Positions 25,207 through 33,415 of a stretch of DNA of 64,000 nt are shown one piece after another. Positions within the stretch are counted from its first letter, which is position 1; each line of letters begins with the position of its first letter. The stretch is taken from NCBI GenBank assembly GCA_029054245.1, contig JAIDFQ010000042.1, positions 1 to 64,000 on the forward strand, given 5' to 3'. The position numbers and the translations under genes were made by a program. This DNA comes from Lachnospiraceae bacterium. Its GTDB lineage: Bacteria > Bacillota > Clostridia > Lachnospirales > Lachnospiraceae. The notes beneath the pieces are model-generated. The model saw only the letters and a list, made by a program, of their open reading frames with translations. It made no database searches and was not told where the DNA came from.

Positions 25207-25980
25207 TCAAAGACTCCCGCCAAAATAAAAATTCTTTGCATTCTGCATGGTCTGAACAAATATCTCTTCTTTGCTTATTTTTTTGATTTCTGAAAGCCGC
25301 TCTGCCACCAGATCAAGATAGGTCGATTGATTCCGCTTACCCCGGTATGGTTCCGGCGCCAGATAAGGGCAGTCTGTTTCCAGTAAAATCCGATCCATAG
25401 GAATGTATTCTACAGCCTCAATCAATTTTTTGGCATTTTTAAAGGTAAGCACCCCGCCAATGCCAAAGTAATAATCCATATTCAGATACTCTCTTGCGAT
25501 TTCTTTGGTATAGGAAAAGCAATGAATGACCCCTCTTGTCAGATCTTTCTTCCAGCTTTTCAGTATGTCCAGCGTGTCCTGTGCCGCATCTCTTGAATGC
25601 ACAATAATAGGCAGCTTTGTTTCGCCCGCCAGCTGCAGCTGCTTTTCAAACCATTTCTTCTGAATCGCCTTATCCGGGTCTGGCCAATAATAATCAAGAC
25701 CAATCTCCCCTATTGCAACTACCTTGGGTTTTGCTGCCTTTTCTTTTAACCAGACAATGTCCTTTTCGGTCAATTCCCCACTCTCAGACGGGTGCACGCC
25801 TACTGCCGTATATAAAAAGGGATATTTATCAGCAAGTTCCAGCGCTTTTTTTGTGGAATCCATGCTTGCTCCCACATTTACAATAAATTCCACGCCATTT
25901 CTATTCATCCCCTTAAGCAGCTCGTCTCTGTCCTTGTCAAATGCCTCATCATCATAATGTGCATGCGTATCAAATATCAT
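25207..25980 (-). CDS. tatD: TatD family metal-dependent hydrolase (3'-5' DNase type)
   Basis: 257 aa, normal length. It has a TIM-barrel metallohydrolase fold with the metal ligands visible: DTHAHYDD at the N-terminus, GEIGLDYYW (near 92), HSRDA (near 129), HCFSY (near 154) and ETDCPYLAPEP (near 203). Homologues have Mg-dependent deoxyribonuclease activity in the cytoplasm. It is the first gene of a leftward unit with rsmA. A TATAAT at 26055-26060 on the minus strand, with a poor -35, may be its promoter, back to back with that of tRNA-Lys. Confidence 0.95.
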   Translation of the reverse strand: MIFDTHAHYDDEAFDKDRDELLKGMNRNGVEFIVNVGASMDSTKKALELADKYPFLYTAVGVHPSESGELTEKDIVWLKEKAAKPKVVAIGEIGLDYYWPDPDKAIQKKWFEKQLQLAGETKLPIIVHSRDAAQDTLDILKSWKKDLTRGVIHCFSYTKEIAREYLNMDYYFGIGGVLTFKNAKKLIEAVEYIPMDRILLETDCPYLAPEPYRGKRNQSTYLDLVAERLSEIKKISKEEIFVQTMQNAKNFYFGGSL

Positions 25981-26038
25981 TTATTTATTCCCGCACTTTC
26001 TCATTAAAATATTTGTTAAAAAATTTTTAAAAAAATAC

Positions 26039-26067
26039 TTGCAAACTACAAAACATTATACTATAAT
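26039..26067 (+). promoter_or_regulatory. promoter of tRNA-Lys
   Basis: Plus strand: -35 TTGCAA (26039-26044), 17-bp spacer, -10 TATAAT (26062-26067). The predicted start near 26075 gives a leader of about 35 nt. Confidence 0.7.
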
Positions 26068-26108
26068 AACTCTTGCGTTGTAAATGAGACAACTAATAAA
26101 TCTTGTAC

Positions 26109-26181
26109 GCGTCTTTAGCTCAGTTGGTAGAGCACCTGACTCTTAATCAGGGTGTCCAGGGTTCGAGCCCCTGAAGACGCA
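26109..26181 (+). tRNA. tRNA-Lys(CTT)
   Basis: 73-nt cloverleaf: acceptor GCGTCTT pairs with AAGACGC, discriminator A. The anticodon stem CCTGA/TCAGG encloses CTCTTAA, giving anticodon CTT (decodes AAG). The T-arm is CCAGG GTTCGAG CCCTG-like. CCA is not encoded. It stands alone between tatD (divergent) and the ArsP_2 gene (convergent). Confidence 0.95.
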
Positions 26182-26185
26182 TTGT

Positions 26186-26235
26186 AAGTACCATTTTTGA
26201 GGACTTATGAGCCTTGGGGATGGTGCTTTTTTTTT
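26186..26235 (+). terminator. intrinsic terminator of tRNA-Lys
   Basis: AAGTACCAT (26186-26194) pairs with ATGGTGCTT (26220-26228) with one G-T wobble, followed by a nine-T run to 26235. The loop is long (25 nt). It ends at the stop of the convergent ArsP_2 gene. Confidence 0.7.
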
Positions 26236-26236
26236 C

Positions 26237-27094
26237 TTAAAACACGAATCCTGTCATTTCAATCAGAATACCCATTACGACTCCAATTCCGTAAAGCATC
26301 AACGTAATCCTTATATTTTCTTTCAAGTTATCATTTACCCTGTAGAGCACCAAAAGTCCCACGCCTGATCCGGCAAGCAATCCGGCAATCATAGAACCGG
26401 CTCCTAAAACGCCCTCTAAATAAAGCTGTGTCAGTACGACAGAAGAAGCACAATTCGGTATCAGACCAATCAGCCCTGCTACTACCGGTCCAAGAACAGA
26501 TTTTTCTGAAATAAACGCTGCCAGCATATCTTCCCCTACATACCCGATTAACAGATTCAAAAGAAAAGAAATAAGAATGATAAAAACAAAAATCTGCAGC
26601 GTGTGGCTTACCGCTGACTTTACAATCTTTCCCTCTCCGCAATGGCAATGCTGATGATCGCACATATGCTCAATGCGAAGTTCCTCCTGCTCCATCCCCT
26701 TTTTAACTTGTATCATAAAATCGATTACAAGTCCTGCCAAAACGCCTGCTGCCGCCTTCACCAAAAGAATGCGAAAAATCGTGTTGGCAGGCGCCTTTTG
26801 TGAAATCAATATGGGGAGCATTTCATCGGAAGTGGATAAAAACACCGCCGAAAGCGTGCCCAGCGTGATAATACGTCCCGCGTATAAGTTGGAAGCCGCC
26901 GTTGAGAACCCACATTGCGGCACGATTCCCAGAATACCTCCGATAACCGGTCCCCATTTCCCCGATCTTTTCATAACCTTCCGAGCCTTCCGACTAGTTT
27001 TATGCTCTATATATTCCATTATCAGATAAGTTACAAACAAAAACGGAAGAAGCTTTATTCCGTCTGACAAAGTATCAATGATTATATCTTGCAT
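26237..27094 (-). CDS. ArsP_2-type (putative 10-TM heavy-metal exporter) membrane protein
   Basis: 285 aa from the ATG at 27094, with GGAAAAGGG upstream; the longer open frame to 27265 runs back through the promoter and is not used. It has eight to ten hydrophobic segments in two similar halves, each containing a PQCGFS or PNCASS element (ILGIVPQCGFST and LIGLIPNCASSV), a pattern of the ArsP_2 family. A cytoplasmic loop near residue 135 carries the Cys/His cluster MCDHQHCHCGEG, a likely metal-binding site. Manganese, arsenic or another metal are possible substrates; the sequence does not decide. Confidence 0.7.
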   Translation of the reverse strand: MQDIIIDTLSDGIKLLPFLFVTYLIMEYIEHKTSRKARKVMKRSGKWGPVIGGILGIVPQCGFSTAASNLYAGRIITLGTLSAVFLSTSDEMLPILISQKAPANTIFRILLVKAAAGVLAGLVIDFMIQVKKGMEQEELRIEHMCDHQHCHCGEGKIVKSAVSHTLQIFVFIILISFLLNLLIGYVGEDMLAAFISEKSVLGPVVAGLIGLIPNCASSVVLTQLYLEGVLGAGSMIAGLLAGSGVGLLVLYRVNDNLKENIRITLMLYGIGVVMGILIEMTGFVF

Positions 27095-27119
27095 TATCCC
27101 TTTTCCTTTATAAATCAAT

Positions 27120-27165
27120 AACATCCTTTTTGCAGCATACAAAGTATACCACATAAAAGGATGTT
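27120..27165. repeat. 11-bp inverted repeat flanking the -10 of the ArsP_2 promoter
   Basis: AACATCCTTTT (27120-27130) and AAAAGGATGTT (27155-27165) are exact inverted copies 24 bp apart. One arm lies in the promoter spacer and the other just after the start site. This suits a dimeric or looping repressor, possibly metal-responsive (inference). Confidence 0.5.
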
Positions 27166-27171
27166 TACCAA
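27143..27171 (-). promoter_or_regulatory. promoter of the ArsP_2 gene
   Basis: Minus strand: -35 TTGGTA (27166-27171), 17-bp spacer, -10 TATACT (27143-27148). The -35 abuts the stop codon of the upstream gene. The predicted start near 27136 gives a leader of about 40 nt. Confidence 0.65.
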
Positions 27172-27939
27172 CTAAAAAATTATCGCTAAAATTCCGTATA
27201 TCAGCGGCTGATGTAACATATAAATAATGAGAGAATGTTTGCCAAAAAAAGAAAGCAGAGAGCATTCTTTCCTAAAGAATAGATCCATGTACTGCCCGTC
27301 TTTTACTTCTTTTATCACATGAAATAAAAAATAACCCACAAGGTACAAAAAAAACCATGGTAAAAAAGAAAAATAATCGGTAGAGTAAAACCCAGGCTCT
27401 GTAAATCCGAGAAAAGTCATGATGCTGCCCCGATAAAGGAACTTAGGTAGTTTTAACAGATTCCATCTTTCAAATCCCAAGTATCCACCATTGATATTAC
27501 GAGTCAGAAAAAACAATCCCGCACTCAATATCAAACCGGCAAAGGCACGAACCTTCTCTATTACTTTTGACAAAACTGCCATAAAAAGCATACAGCTTCC
27601 AATCAGTGTAAGAACGCCGAATACTACCTTGTTTTCCGGCATAAGTAAAATGGTAACAAGGGAAACGACCGCTCCCCCGGCAAATACAATGCTGCCTCGC
27701 TTTACAGGATGTTTCCCTAGCGACCAGCAAAAGCCGGAAAGTAGAATGAAACTCCAGCAGATACTCTGCTGCCAGATATATGCGCCCGTCCCTGTATACC
27801 AATTCCAATCTCTCCCGAAAATATAGACCAGATCCCAGCATGCATGATATAGTATCATACTAATCAATACAAGCCCTCTTAGACTATCAAGAAGACCATA
27901 TCTAAAGCTTTTTTTTCCTTCTTCTTTATTCATTTTCAT
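27172..27939 (-). CDS. DUF1624/HGSNAT-like acyltransferase membrane protein
   Basis: 255 aa with about seven hydrophobic segments. The N-terminal RYGLLDSLRGLVLISMILYHACWDL contains the LDxLRG motif and the helix-borne His of the heparan-alpha-glucosaminide N-acetyltransferase-like (DUF1624) family. Such proteins are thought to move acetyl groups across the membrane onto sugars; the substrate here is unknown. The ribosome site is weak (GGGAG about 20 nt upstream). It lies 90 bp downstream of another membrane protein gene on the same strand. Confidence 0.7.
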   Translation of the reverse strand: MKMNKEEGKKSFRYGLLDSLRGLVLISMILYHACWDLVYIFGRDWNWYTGTGAYIWQQSICWSFILLSGFCWSLGKHPVKRGSIVFAGGAVVSLVTILLMPENKVVFGVLTLIGSCMLFMAVLSKVIEKVRAFAGLILSAGLFFLTRNINGGYLGFERWNLLKLPKFLYRGSIMTFLGFTEPGFYSTDYFSFLPWFFLYLVGYFLFHVIKEVKDGQYMDLFFRKECSLLSFFGKHSLIIYMLHQPLIYGILAIIF

Positions 27940-28029
27940 ATGTAATAATTAATTCTATTATGCTCCCACTTCATTTTTTCTGACAAATCCGCATAAACTT
28001 TATCATAAATCTTATCCCTTTTCCAGCCT

Positions 28030-28758
28030 TTACGCAAAAAATTCTTCCAGGAGATCTTCCAACTCCTCCTGATAAGATCCTGAAGAAGACACAGCGACTG
28101 CTTCCTTGGGATTTTCCGTCATTTTCTGAAGCGCTTCTTTTGGCGCTTCCTTTTGTATTTCTATCTTTGCAAATTCACCTGCAAATTCTTTTGCATATTT
28201 TTCCCGTTTCCGGATTCCTTCTTCCATAGCATTTTCCCGTTCTGTCTCCAGTCTGGGTGTAAAATGATTTTCCAGGTAATCCATCAGATTTATCTTCAGA
28301 ACTTTTCTTTTTTCCTGTATATCTACAATTCCAGAAATAGAAAAATACAAATACAGCCCCAGTATACTCATTAAATAATAGGGTATAATCTGAAATAAGG
28401 TGTCTCCTGCCGCAAGCAGCAGACAGATGGTCACTCCTGCCGCCAATATAGACAACATCATTAACTGCCCCGAGATATGAGAAATTTTAACCAGCTGTAT
28501 TCTTGCAATACAGATTCTTTGCAAAAACTTGTCCACAAATACATCTGTATTAACCATCTTGCCATTTAACTTGTAATAATTGGCATATTTTTGCTTGCAC
28601 TGCTTCAGCAGCTTGTTTTCCGTAGCAGACATGTTATCTGTCTCCGAAATCATCTTCTGATAAATCACACCACACACAATTTGGCATATGATACTGGATA
28701 ACAGAAAAAAAGAAATGAAACCTGTAAGCAATTTGTGTTCAAATAATATTGTAAACAT
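28030..28758 (-). CDS. uncharacterised membrane protein
   Basis: 242 aa from the ATG at 28758, with GGGAGG 6 nt upstream. I do not recognise the family. It has an N-terminal membrane helix (about 9-32), a cytoplasmic or external stretch with several Lys/Tyr, two further helices (about 92-115 and 120-140), then a long charged helical tail of about 90 residues rich in Glu and Lys that ends in an acidic cluster (EELEDLLEEFFA). No catalytic motif is seen. It precedes the DUF1624 gene by 90 bp and may share its transcript. Confidence 0.6.
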   Translation of the reverse strand: MFTILFEHKLLTGFISFFLLSSIICQIVCGVIYQKMISETDNMSATENKLLKQCKQKYANYYKLNGKMVNTDVFVDKFLQRICIARIQLVKISHISGQLMMLSILAAGVTICLLLAAGDTLFQIIPYYLMSILGLYLYFSISGIVDIQEKRKVLKINLMDYLENHFTPRLETERENAMEEGIRKREKYAKEFAGEFAKIEIQKEAPKEALQKMTENPKEAVAVSSSGSYQEELEDLLEEFFA

Positions 28759-28939
28759 ATTTCCTCCTTCCCTTATTATATTATAGTGGAAGGCTGTTTT
28801 TCCCTCAAGGAAGAAGAGGCTGTAAGGCATCGTCATTTTTCTCCAAAAAAATGATAAATCCAAACAGAAATCCCTTTTCATACTAGAAATAAGATGCATT
28901 TTCTGCTATACTTATCCATTAAAGAAAGGATGAGTGATT

Positions 28940-29188
28940 ATGAAATATCAAACAAAGGGTACTTGCTCAACCGCTATTGATATCGAGGTAGAGGACGGCA
29001 AAATTAAATTTGTTGAATTCTTTGGGGGCTGCAATGGAAATTTAAAGGGTATTGCAAATCTGGTAACCGGCATGCCTGTAGATGATGCCATATCCAAGTT
29101 AAAGGGCATCCGCTGTGGCTTTAAACCTACTTCCTGCCCGGATCAGCTGGCACATGCACTGGAACAGATGAAAAATGGTGATTGTTAA
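28940..29188 (+). CDS. TSCPD domain protein (TIGR03905 type)
   Basis: 82 aa. It matches the small TIGR03905 family: YQTKGTCSTAIDIEVEDGKI at the start, FFGGCNGNLKGIANLV in the middle and the name-giving TSCPD near residue 69. The domain is related to the C-terminal part of some class II ribonucleotide reductases, and its cysteines may bind metal; the function of the stand-alone form is unknown. The ATG at 28940 is preferred to GTG at 28934. It is 18 bp upstream of murG and probably co-transcribed. Confidence 0.85.
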   Translation: MKYQTKGTCSTAIDIEVEDGKIKFVEFFGGCNGNLKGIANLVTGMPVDDAISKLKGIRCGFKPTSCPDQLAHALEQMKNGDC

Positions 29189-29206
29189 AATTGGGAGGTC
29201 TTCTTC

Positions 29207-30301
29207 ATGAGCAACTCAAATATTACCAAAAAAATAGTTCTCACCGGGGGCGGTACTGCCGGGCATGTAACACCCAATATTGCCCTGCTTCCATCGCTAA
29301 GGGCGGCAGGATATGAAATTTCCTATATTGGCTCCTATGAGGGAATCGAAAAGAAGCTGATCACAGATTTCGACATTCCTTATTACGGAATTGCCACAGG
29401 AAAATTTAGGCGTTATCTTGACATTAAAAACCTGACCGATCCTTTTCGGGTAATCAAAGGCTTTACCCAGGCAAAGAAACATTTGAAAAAAATCAACCCA
29501 GACATCGTTTTTTCAAAGGGCGGATTTGTAAGCGTTCCGGTGGTGCGCGCTGCCGCAGCACTGCATATCCCCTGCATCATTCATGAATCGGATATGACCC
29601 CTGGTCTTGCCAATAAACTGTGCCTTTCCGCCGCCAAAAAGATATGCTGCAATTTCCCTGAGACCCTTTCCATGCTGCCTAAGGAAAAGGCGGTGCTGAC
29701 AGGTTCACCTATCCGTGAGGAACTGACCAAAGGCGACAAATTATCAGCTCTCGACCTATGTGGTTTTACGGCAAATAAACCTGTCATTTTAGTAATTGGC
29801 GGCAGCCTCGGCGCTGCTTCCATCAACAAGGCAGTAAGAGAGGCGCTGCCAAAACTCCTTACGGATTTTCAGGTCGTGCATATTTGTGGAAAAGACAAAA
29901 TAGACAACATGCTTTTACATGTTGAAGGATATATTCAGTTTGAATATGTAAAAGCAGAATTGAAGGATCTTTTTGCAATGGCTGATGTAGTCATTTCCCG
30001 GGCAGGCGCAAACTCCATTTGTGAGCTCTTAGCTTTGAAAAAACCCAACCTTCTGATTCCGCTCTCCGCTGAAAACAGCCGCGGTGATCAGATTCTAAAT
30101 GCTAAATCCTTTGAATCCCAGGGATTTTCTATGGTGATTGATGACGATTACCTTTCACCTGATCTGCTAGTAGAAAAAGTAGTGGAATTATACTTTATGC
30201 GACAGACTTATATAGATGCTATGGGGAAAAGCGGTCAACTCGGATCAATCAAAGCGATTATGAATCTGATTCAAAATGAGACCGCACAGAAGAGAACATG
30301 A
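29207..30301 (+). CDS. murG: UDP-N-acetylglucosamine--undecaprenyl-PP-MurNAc-pentapeptide GlcNAc transferase
   Basis: 364 aa, normal length. It adds GlcNAc to lipid I to make lipid II on the cytoplasmic membrane face. The N-terminal GGGTAGHVTPNIAL (13-26), IHESDMTPGLANKL (near 125-138), the UDP-binding VIGGSLGAASIN (near 196) and SRAGANSICELLALKKPNLLIP (near 263) are all as expected. The ribosome site GGGAGG is upstream. It lies away from any mur/fts cluster, with a TSCPD gene before it and a small unknown overlapping its stop by 4 bp. Confidence 0.92.
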   Translation: MSNSNITKKIVLTGGGTAGHVTPNIALLPSLRAAGYEISYIGSYEGIEKKLITDFDIPYYGIATGKFRRYLDIKNLTDPFRVIKGFTQAKKHLKKINPDIVFSKGGFVSVPVVRAAAALHIPCIIHESDMTPGLANKLCLSAAKKICCNFPETLSMLPKEKAVLTGSPIREELTKGDKLSALDLCGFTANKPVILVIGGSLGAASINKAVREALPKLLTDFQVVHICGKDKIDNMLLHVEGYIQFEYVKAELKDLFAMADVVISRAGANSICELLALKKPNLLIPLSAENSRGDQILNAKSFESQGFSMVIDDDYLSPDLLVEKVVELYFMRQTYIDAMGKSGQLGSIKAIMNLIQNETAQKRT

Positions 30302-30561
30302 CAATAGATACTTTATGGCAAATGCTAATCGATCATCAAACTGAGACTTTTTATACCATGAAAAAACTGCCTTTCTGCTACCACGTGAAGGGCGGTGAGA
30401 TTTTCGTGGACAGACGCTCTAAGTCTATCACGAAAGCAACCTTTGAACAGGCTTTAAATAAGCTAAACGATAATCCAAATAAAATAACTGGTCCGAAATC
30501 TTTAAATGTTTTCGGTGCGCCTTATATCTGGGCAATCTTGAAAACCTTTGGCGTCGTATAA
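30298..30561 (+). CDS. small uncharacterised protein coupled to murG
   Basis: 87 aa. The ATG overlaps the murG stop (ATGA), so translation is coupled. I do not know the family by name. Visible features are an N-terminal helix, a YHVKGGEIFVDRRSKSITKAT segment with a small beta hairpin feel, a helix (FEQALNKLND), and a C-terminal GPKSLNVFGAPYIWAIL motif that recalls small single-domain proteins of Firmicutes. No signal peptide or TM segment. Codon use and length support a real gene. Confidence 0.7.
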   Translation: MTIDTLWQMLIDHQTETFYTMKKLPFCYHVKGGEIFVDRRSKSITKATFEQALNKLNDNPNKITGPKSLNVFGAPYIWAILKTFGVV

Positions 30562-30573
30562 ACTAAAGCTTTC

Positions 30574-31650
30574 TTATTCATCATAAATATCAACTTTTAT
30601 TCTGTCCTCATATGGCTTTATAAGTTCTTCTGTTATCTTATAAGATAAAGATCGCATATCATCAATGTTTTCCTTGTAATTGTCTATATTGATCTGACCT
30701 TTCCCGTCAATCATGCTGTCACAGATATAATGATTAATCTGTGGTGAAAAGTGAAGGATATCCATGTAATTTTCCAAATTTGTTATGACATCTGCGTCAT
30801 TTTGGAAATAAAAAAGCTTAACATTGCTGCATGCAAGCAACGCTTCCATTGCCTTTTCCAAATTATAAAGATAAGCCTCTGTATCTCCTTCCCGATAAAT
30901 ATTATCCCACCACAACATAGAATAGGGCGGAATGAATACATAAAAATGAGTGTCTGGATGGGCATTGATGCATTTTGTAAGCAAAGCAATATTCTCATTT
31001 CGCACATCCTCATAATAATTTTCCGGTTTCATCTCCGAAACAGAAGGCTTGCGGATATAAAGCCCTAATGCCATGTCAGAATTAAATTCCTTCCACTGCG
31101 CCCAGTTATAGGAATCACTTTCGTCATAATCCCCTACGAGGGAATGGGCAACCAGATACGGAATCTTTTCCATAAGAACACCCTTATTCAGCCAGTATTC
31201 CACATCATTGATATAATTATCGTCATATAGGTACATGGGACATCCCGTAAGTTCATAGGTGGTCTCAGGATCAGCTACCAGCGCTGAAGGATCAAGATTG
31301 TAGAAAACATACTTCAGTTCCCGACGCTCAAATGCAATATCCAAAAGATAGCATAAATCCGCCGTTGCACCGTAAGAACGAATCGCCTTAATCGTCTTAC
31401 AGTGAAAACCCTGATCGAACCAACCGTTATTATAATTTTCTGCAACAGAGGAGCCTGCAATCACACTGTCATACTCCAACGTCTTAAGGGAACCCACACA
31501 CTGATATTCCTTGTCTGTAAGCACGGCTTTTAGTCCCGGCAATGGCTTGTGGTACTGAAAAAAGGGATCGAACAACACCACTGCCAGAATGCAGAGAAGC
31601 AATAAACTGATACTACCGAAAAAAAATCGTTTTATAAATTTCTGTGACAT
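30574..31650 (-). CDS. SGNH-like membrane-anchored accessory protein of an MBOAT O-acyltransferase
   Basis: 358 aa from the ATG at 31650. An N-terminal membrane helix (about 7-28) anchors an extracytoplasmic domain with a GDS-like Ser motif (VIAGSSVAENY near residue 62) and a DxxH-like element (MDILHFSPQ near 310), the catalytic pair of SGNH/AlgJ-like proteins. It is paired with the MBOAT gene upstream, as in AlgI/AlgJ or DltB/DltD systems, where the SGNH partner hands an acyl group to an extracellular polysaccharide. The ribosome site is weak. The spacer upstream holds 22-bp tandem repeats. Confidence 0.72.
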   Translation of the reverse strand: MSQKFIKRFFFGSISLLLLCILAVVLFDPFFQYHKPLPGLKAVLTDKEYQCVGSLKTLEYDSVIAGSSVAENYNNGWFDQGFHCKTIKAIRSYGATADLCYLLDIAFERRELKYVFYNLDPSALVADPETTYELTGCPMYLYDDNYINDVEYWLNKGVLMEKIPYLVAHSLVGDYDESDSYNWAQWKEFNSDMALGLYIRKPSVSEMKPENYYEDVRNENIALLTKCINAHPDTHFYVFIPPYSMLWWDNIYREGDTEAYLYNLEKAMEALLACSNVKLFYFQNDADVITNLENYMDILHFSPQINHYICDSMIDGKGQINIDNYKENIDDMRSLSYKITEELIKPYEDRIKVDIYDE

Positions 31651-31680
31651 CTTTCTTTTCCATTCTTGTCTTATCAAACC

Positions 31681-31753
31681 AAACGCTGTCGCTTATTGAA
31701 CCAAACGCTGTCGCTTATTGGACCAAACGCTGTCGCTTATTGGGTCAAACGGC
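31681..31753. repeat. tandem repeat of 22 bp, 3.4 copies
   Basis: Three near-identical 22-bp units beginning AAACGCTGTCGCTTATTG at 31681, 31703 and 31725, and a truncated fourth at 31747. Differences are limited to the two or three bases before each ACCAAAC. They fill the intergenic spacer between the MBOAT stop (31760) and the SGNH gene. No spacers of unique sequence exist, so it is not a CRISPR array. Confidence 0.9.
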
Positions 31754-31759
31754 TTTGAT

Positions 31760-33256
31760 TTAAAAATTGAAATAAATAAAGGTGCTGACCTGTGAAAAGG
31801 AAATCACAGACCATACGAAAATAATCACAACAAAAAAACATAGCTTTTTATCCAATGGATGCTCACGGACAATCTGAAGCGCATTTTTCCGCGTTAAAAT
31901 GAATGCACTGACTGCCAAAAGCAAAATAAATACTGCTAGATAAGCATAATTAAGCAGTTCTGGTTTCGTTAAGTTAATTACCTGTTTAAATAGATAAAAT
32001 TCAGGCACATCCAATTTCTCCGCCGCCTTATAAATATATCCTGTATTTTTAAACGCAAAAATATTTTTAAACATTTGAAAGGCATTCGCCATACTGTCAC
32101 TGCGGAAAAAGAACAAGGATAAATTAAAGAAACCAAATGTAAATAACCACCCCAGCCATCTCGGAATATAGAATCTGGCAGGAACCTTTTCATTGCTGCC
32201 CTTCACTCCTACAATTCCCAAGTTATCCCAGATCACCAAAAGCCCCTGCATCGTTCCCCATGCTACATACGTCCAGTTTGCCCCATGCCACAGACCACTT
32301 AAAAAGAAAACCATAAAGGTATTAAAAATCGTCCTTACTCTTCCTTTCCTGCTGCCTCCTAAGGGAATGTAAACATATTGTATAAAGAACCTTGACAGCG
32401 TCATATGCCATCTTTGCCAAAGTTCCTTTACAGAGCAGGCTTTATAAGGAGAGTTAAAGTTTATGGGCAGCTCTATATTGAACATTTTTCCCAGACCTAT
32501 CGCCATATCACTGTATCCGCTAAAGTCAAAATAAATCTCAAAAGTGTATGCCAGAATAATCAATAACGTGGTCGGCGTATCGAGAAACGCGGTCTGCTCA
32601 AATCCGAAATTGACTGGCAGTGCAAGTACGTCGGCAAGCAATACCTTTTTCCCCAGACCCAGTGTAAAAAGCACAATTCCCTGTGCAAAGTTATCTGGAT
32701 TCCATTTCCGGTTCGATCTGTCTTCAAACTGCGGCATCATTTCCTTGTAGAGCACAATGGGTCCCGCAATCAGCTGCGGAAAAAAGGTCACAAAAGTCAG
32801 GTAGTTAATAAAAGAATAATGCTCCGCCTTTCCGGTACACCTGTCCACAATGAACGATAATTGTTGAAACGTAAAGAAACTGATTCCAAGGGGAAGTAAA
32901 ATATGCTTTAAGTTAAAGTCGGCATGAAAGATAAAATTAATATTTTCAAAAAAGAAATCGTAGTATTTAAAGTAAAACAAAAATCCCAGATTTAGCAAAA
33001 TACCGGCAGCAAGCCCAAGGCGCGAGGTCAACTTCGCACACGAAAACTTCATCAAGTAGCTGAGCGCATAATTTCCCAATATACTGACAACAATGACGGC
33101 AAGATAATACGGATTAAAATACCCATAAAACCACAATGACATACCTGCCAGAAAAAGTTTGGCAGGCTCATATGCTTTGAAATGATTTAATATATACCAG
33201 CCGGCAAGCGTCAGCGGCAAAAACAAAAATATAAAAATATATGAATTGAACAGCAT
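31760..33256 (-). CDS. MBOAT family O-acyltransferase (AlgI/DltB-like)
   Basis: 498 aa with about eleven hydrophobic segments, the usual length. The family's core is clear: the catalytic-type His in LSGLWHGANWTYVAWG near residue 320, preceded by RWHMTLSRFFIQYVYIPLGGS near 280, and HMPDxSGYSD-like EIYFDFSGYSDMAIGLG near 240. Members transfer acyl groups, often acetyl, across the membrane to cell-surface glycans. The ribosome site GGGAG is 7 nt upstream. The SGNH partner follows on the same strand; the DUF4358 lipoprotein is divergent. The glycan acceptor is not identifiable. Confidence 0.92.
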   Translation of the reverse strand: MLFNSYIFIFLFLPLTLAGWYILNHFKAYEPAKLFLAGMSLWFYGYFNPYYLAVIVVSILGNYALSYLMKFSCAKLTSRLGLAAGILLNLGFLFYFKYYDFFFENINFIFHADFNLKHILLPLGISFFTFQQLSFIVDRCTGKAEHYSFINYLTFVTFFPQLIAGPIVLYKEMMPQFEDRSNRKWNPDNFAQGIVLFTLGLGKKVLLADVLALPVNFGFEQTAFLDTPTTLLIILAYTFEIYFDFSGYSDMAIGLGKMFNIELPINFNSPYKACSVKELWQRWHMTLSRFFIQYVYIPLGGSRKGRVRTIFNTFMVFFLSGLWHGANWTYVAWGTMQGLLVIWDNLGIVGVKGSNEKVPARFYIPRWLGWLFTFGFFNLSLFFFRSDSMANAFQMFKNIFAFKNTGYIYKAAEKLDVPEFYLFKQVINLTKPELLNYAYLAVFILLLAVSAFILTRKNALQIVREHPLDKKLCFFVVIIFVWSVISFSQVSTFIYFNF

Positions 33257-33415
33257 AGTTACTCTCCCTGTAGGGATATCTTATCACAACTCTACATATT
33301 TTGTCTAATACATGGAAATACTTAGTAACAAAAGAAAATTAGCTTAAACAGTGTTACTGGCTAACCTGTAAATAGTAACATTTAGCCGGCATTAATGCAA
33401 AAAGGAGGGCAGATT

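Noticed and set aside
27095-27265. 57-residue N-terminal extension of the ArsP_2 protein
   Set aside because: It would cross the promoter and the end of the upstream gene and has no ribosome site, whereas the ATG at 27094 does.
31681-31753. Possible CRISPR array from regular 22-bp repeats
   Set aside because: The repeats are head to tail with no unique spacers, and no cas genes are present.
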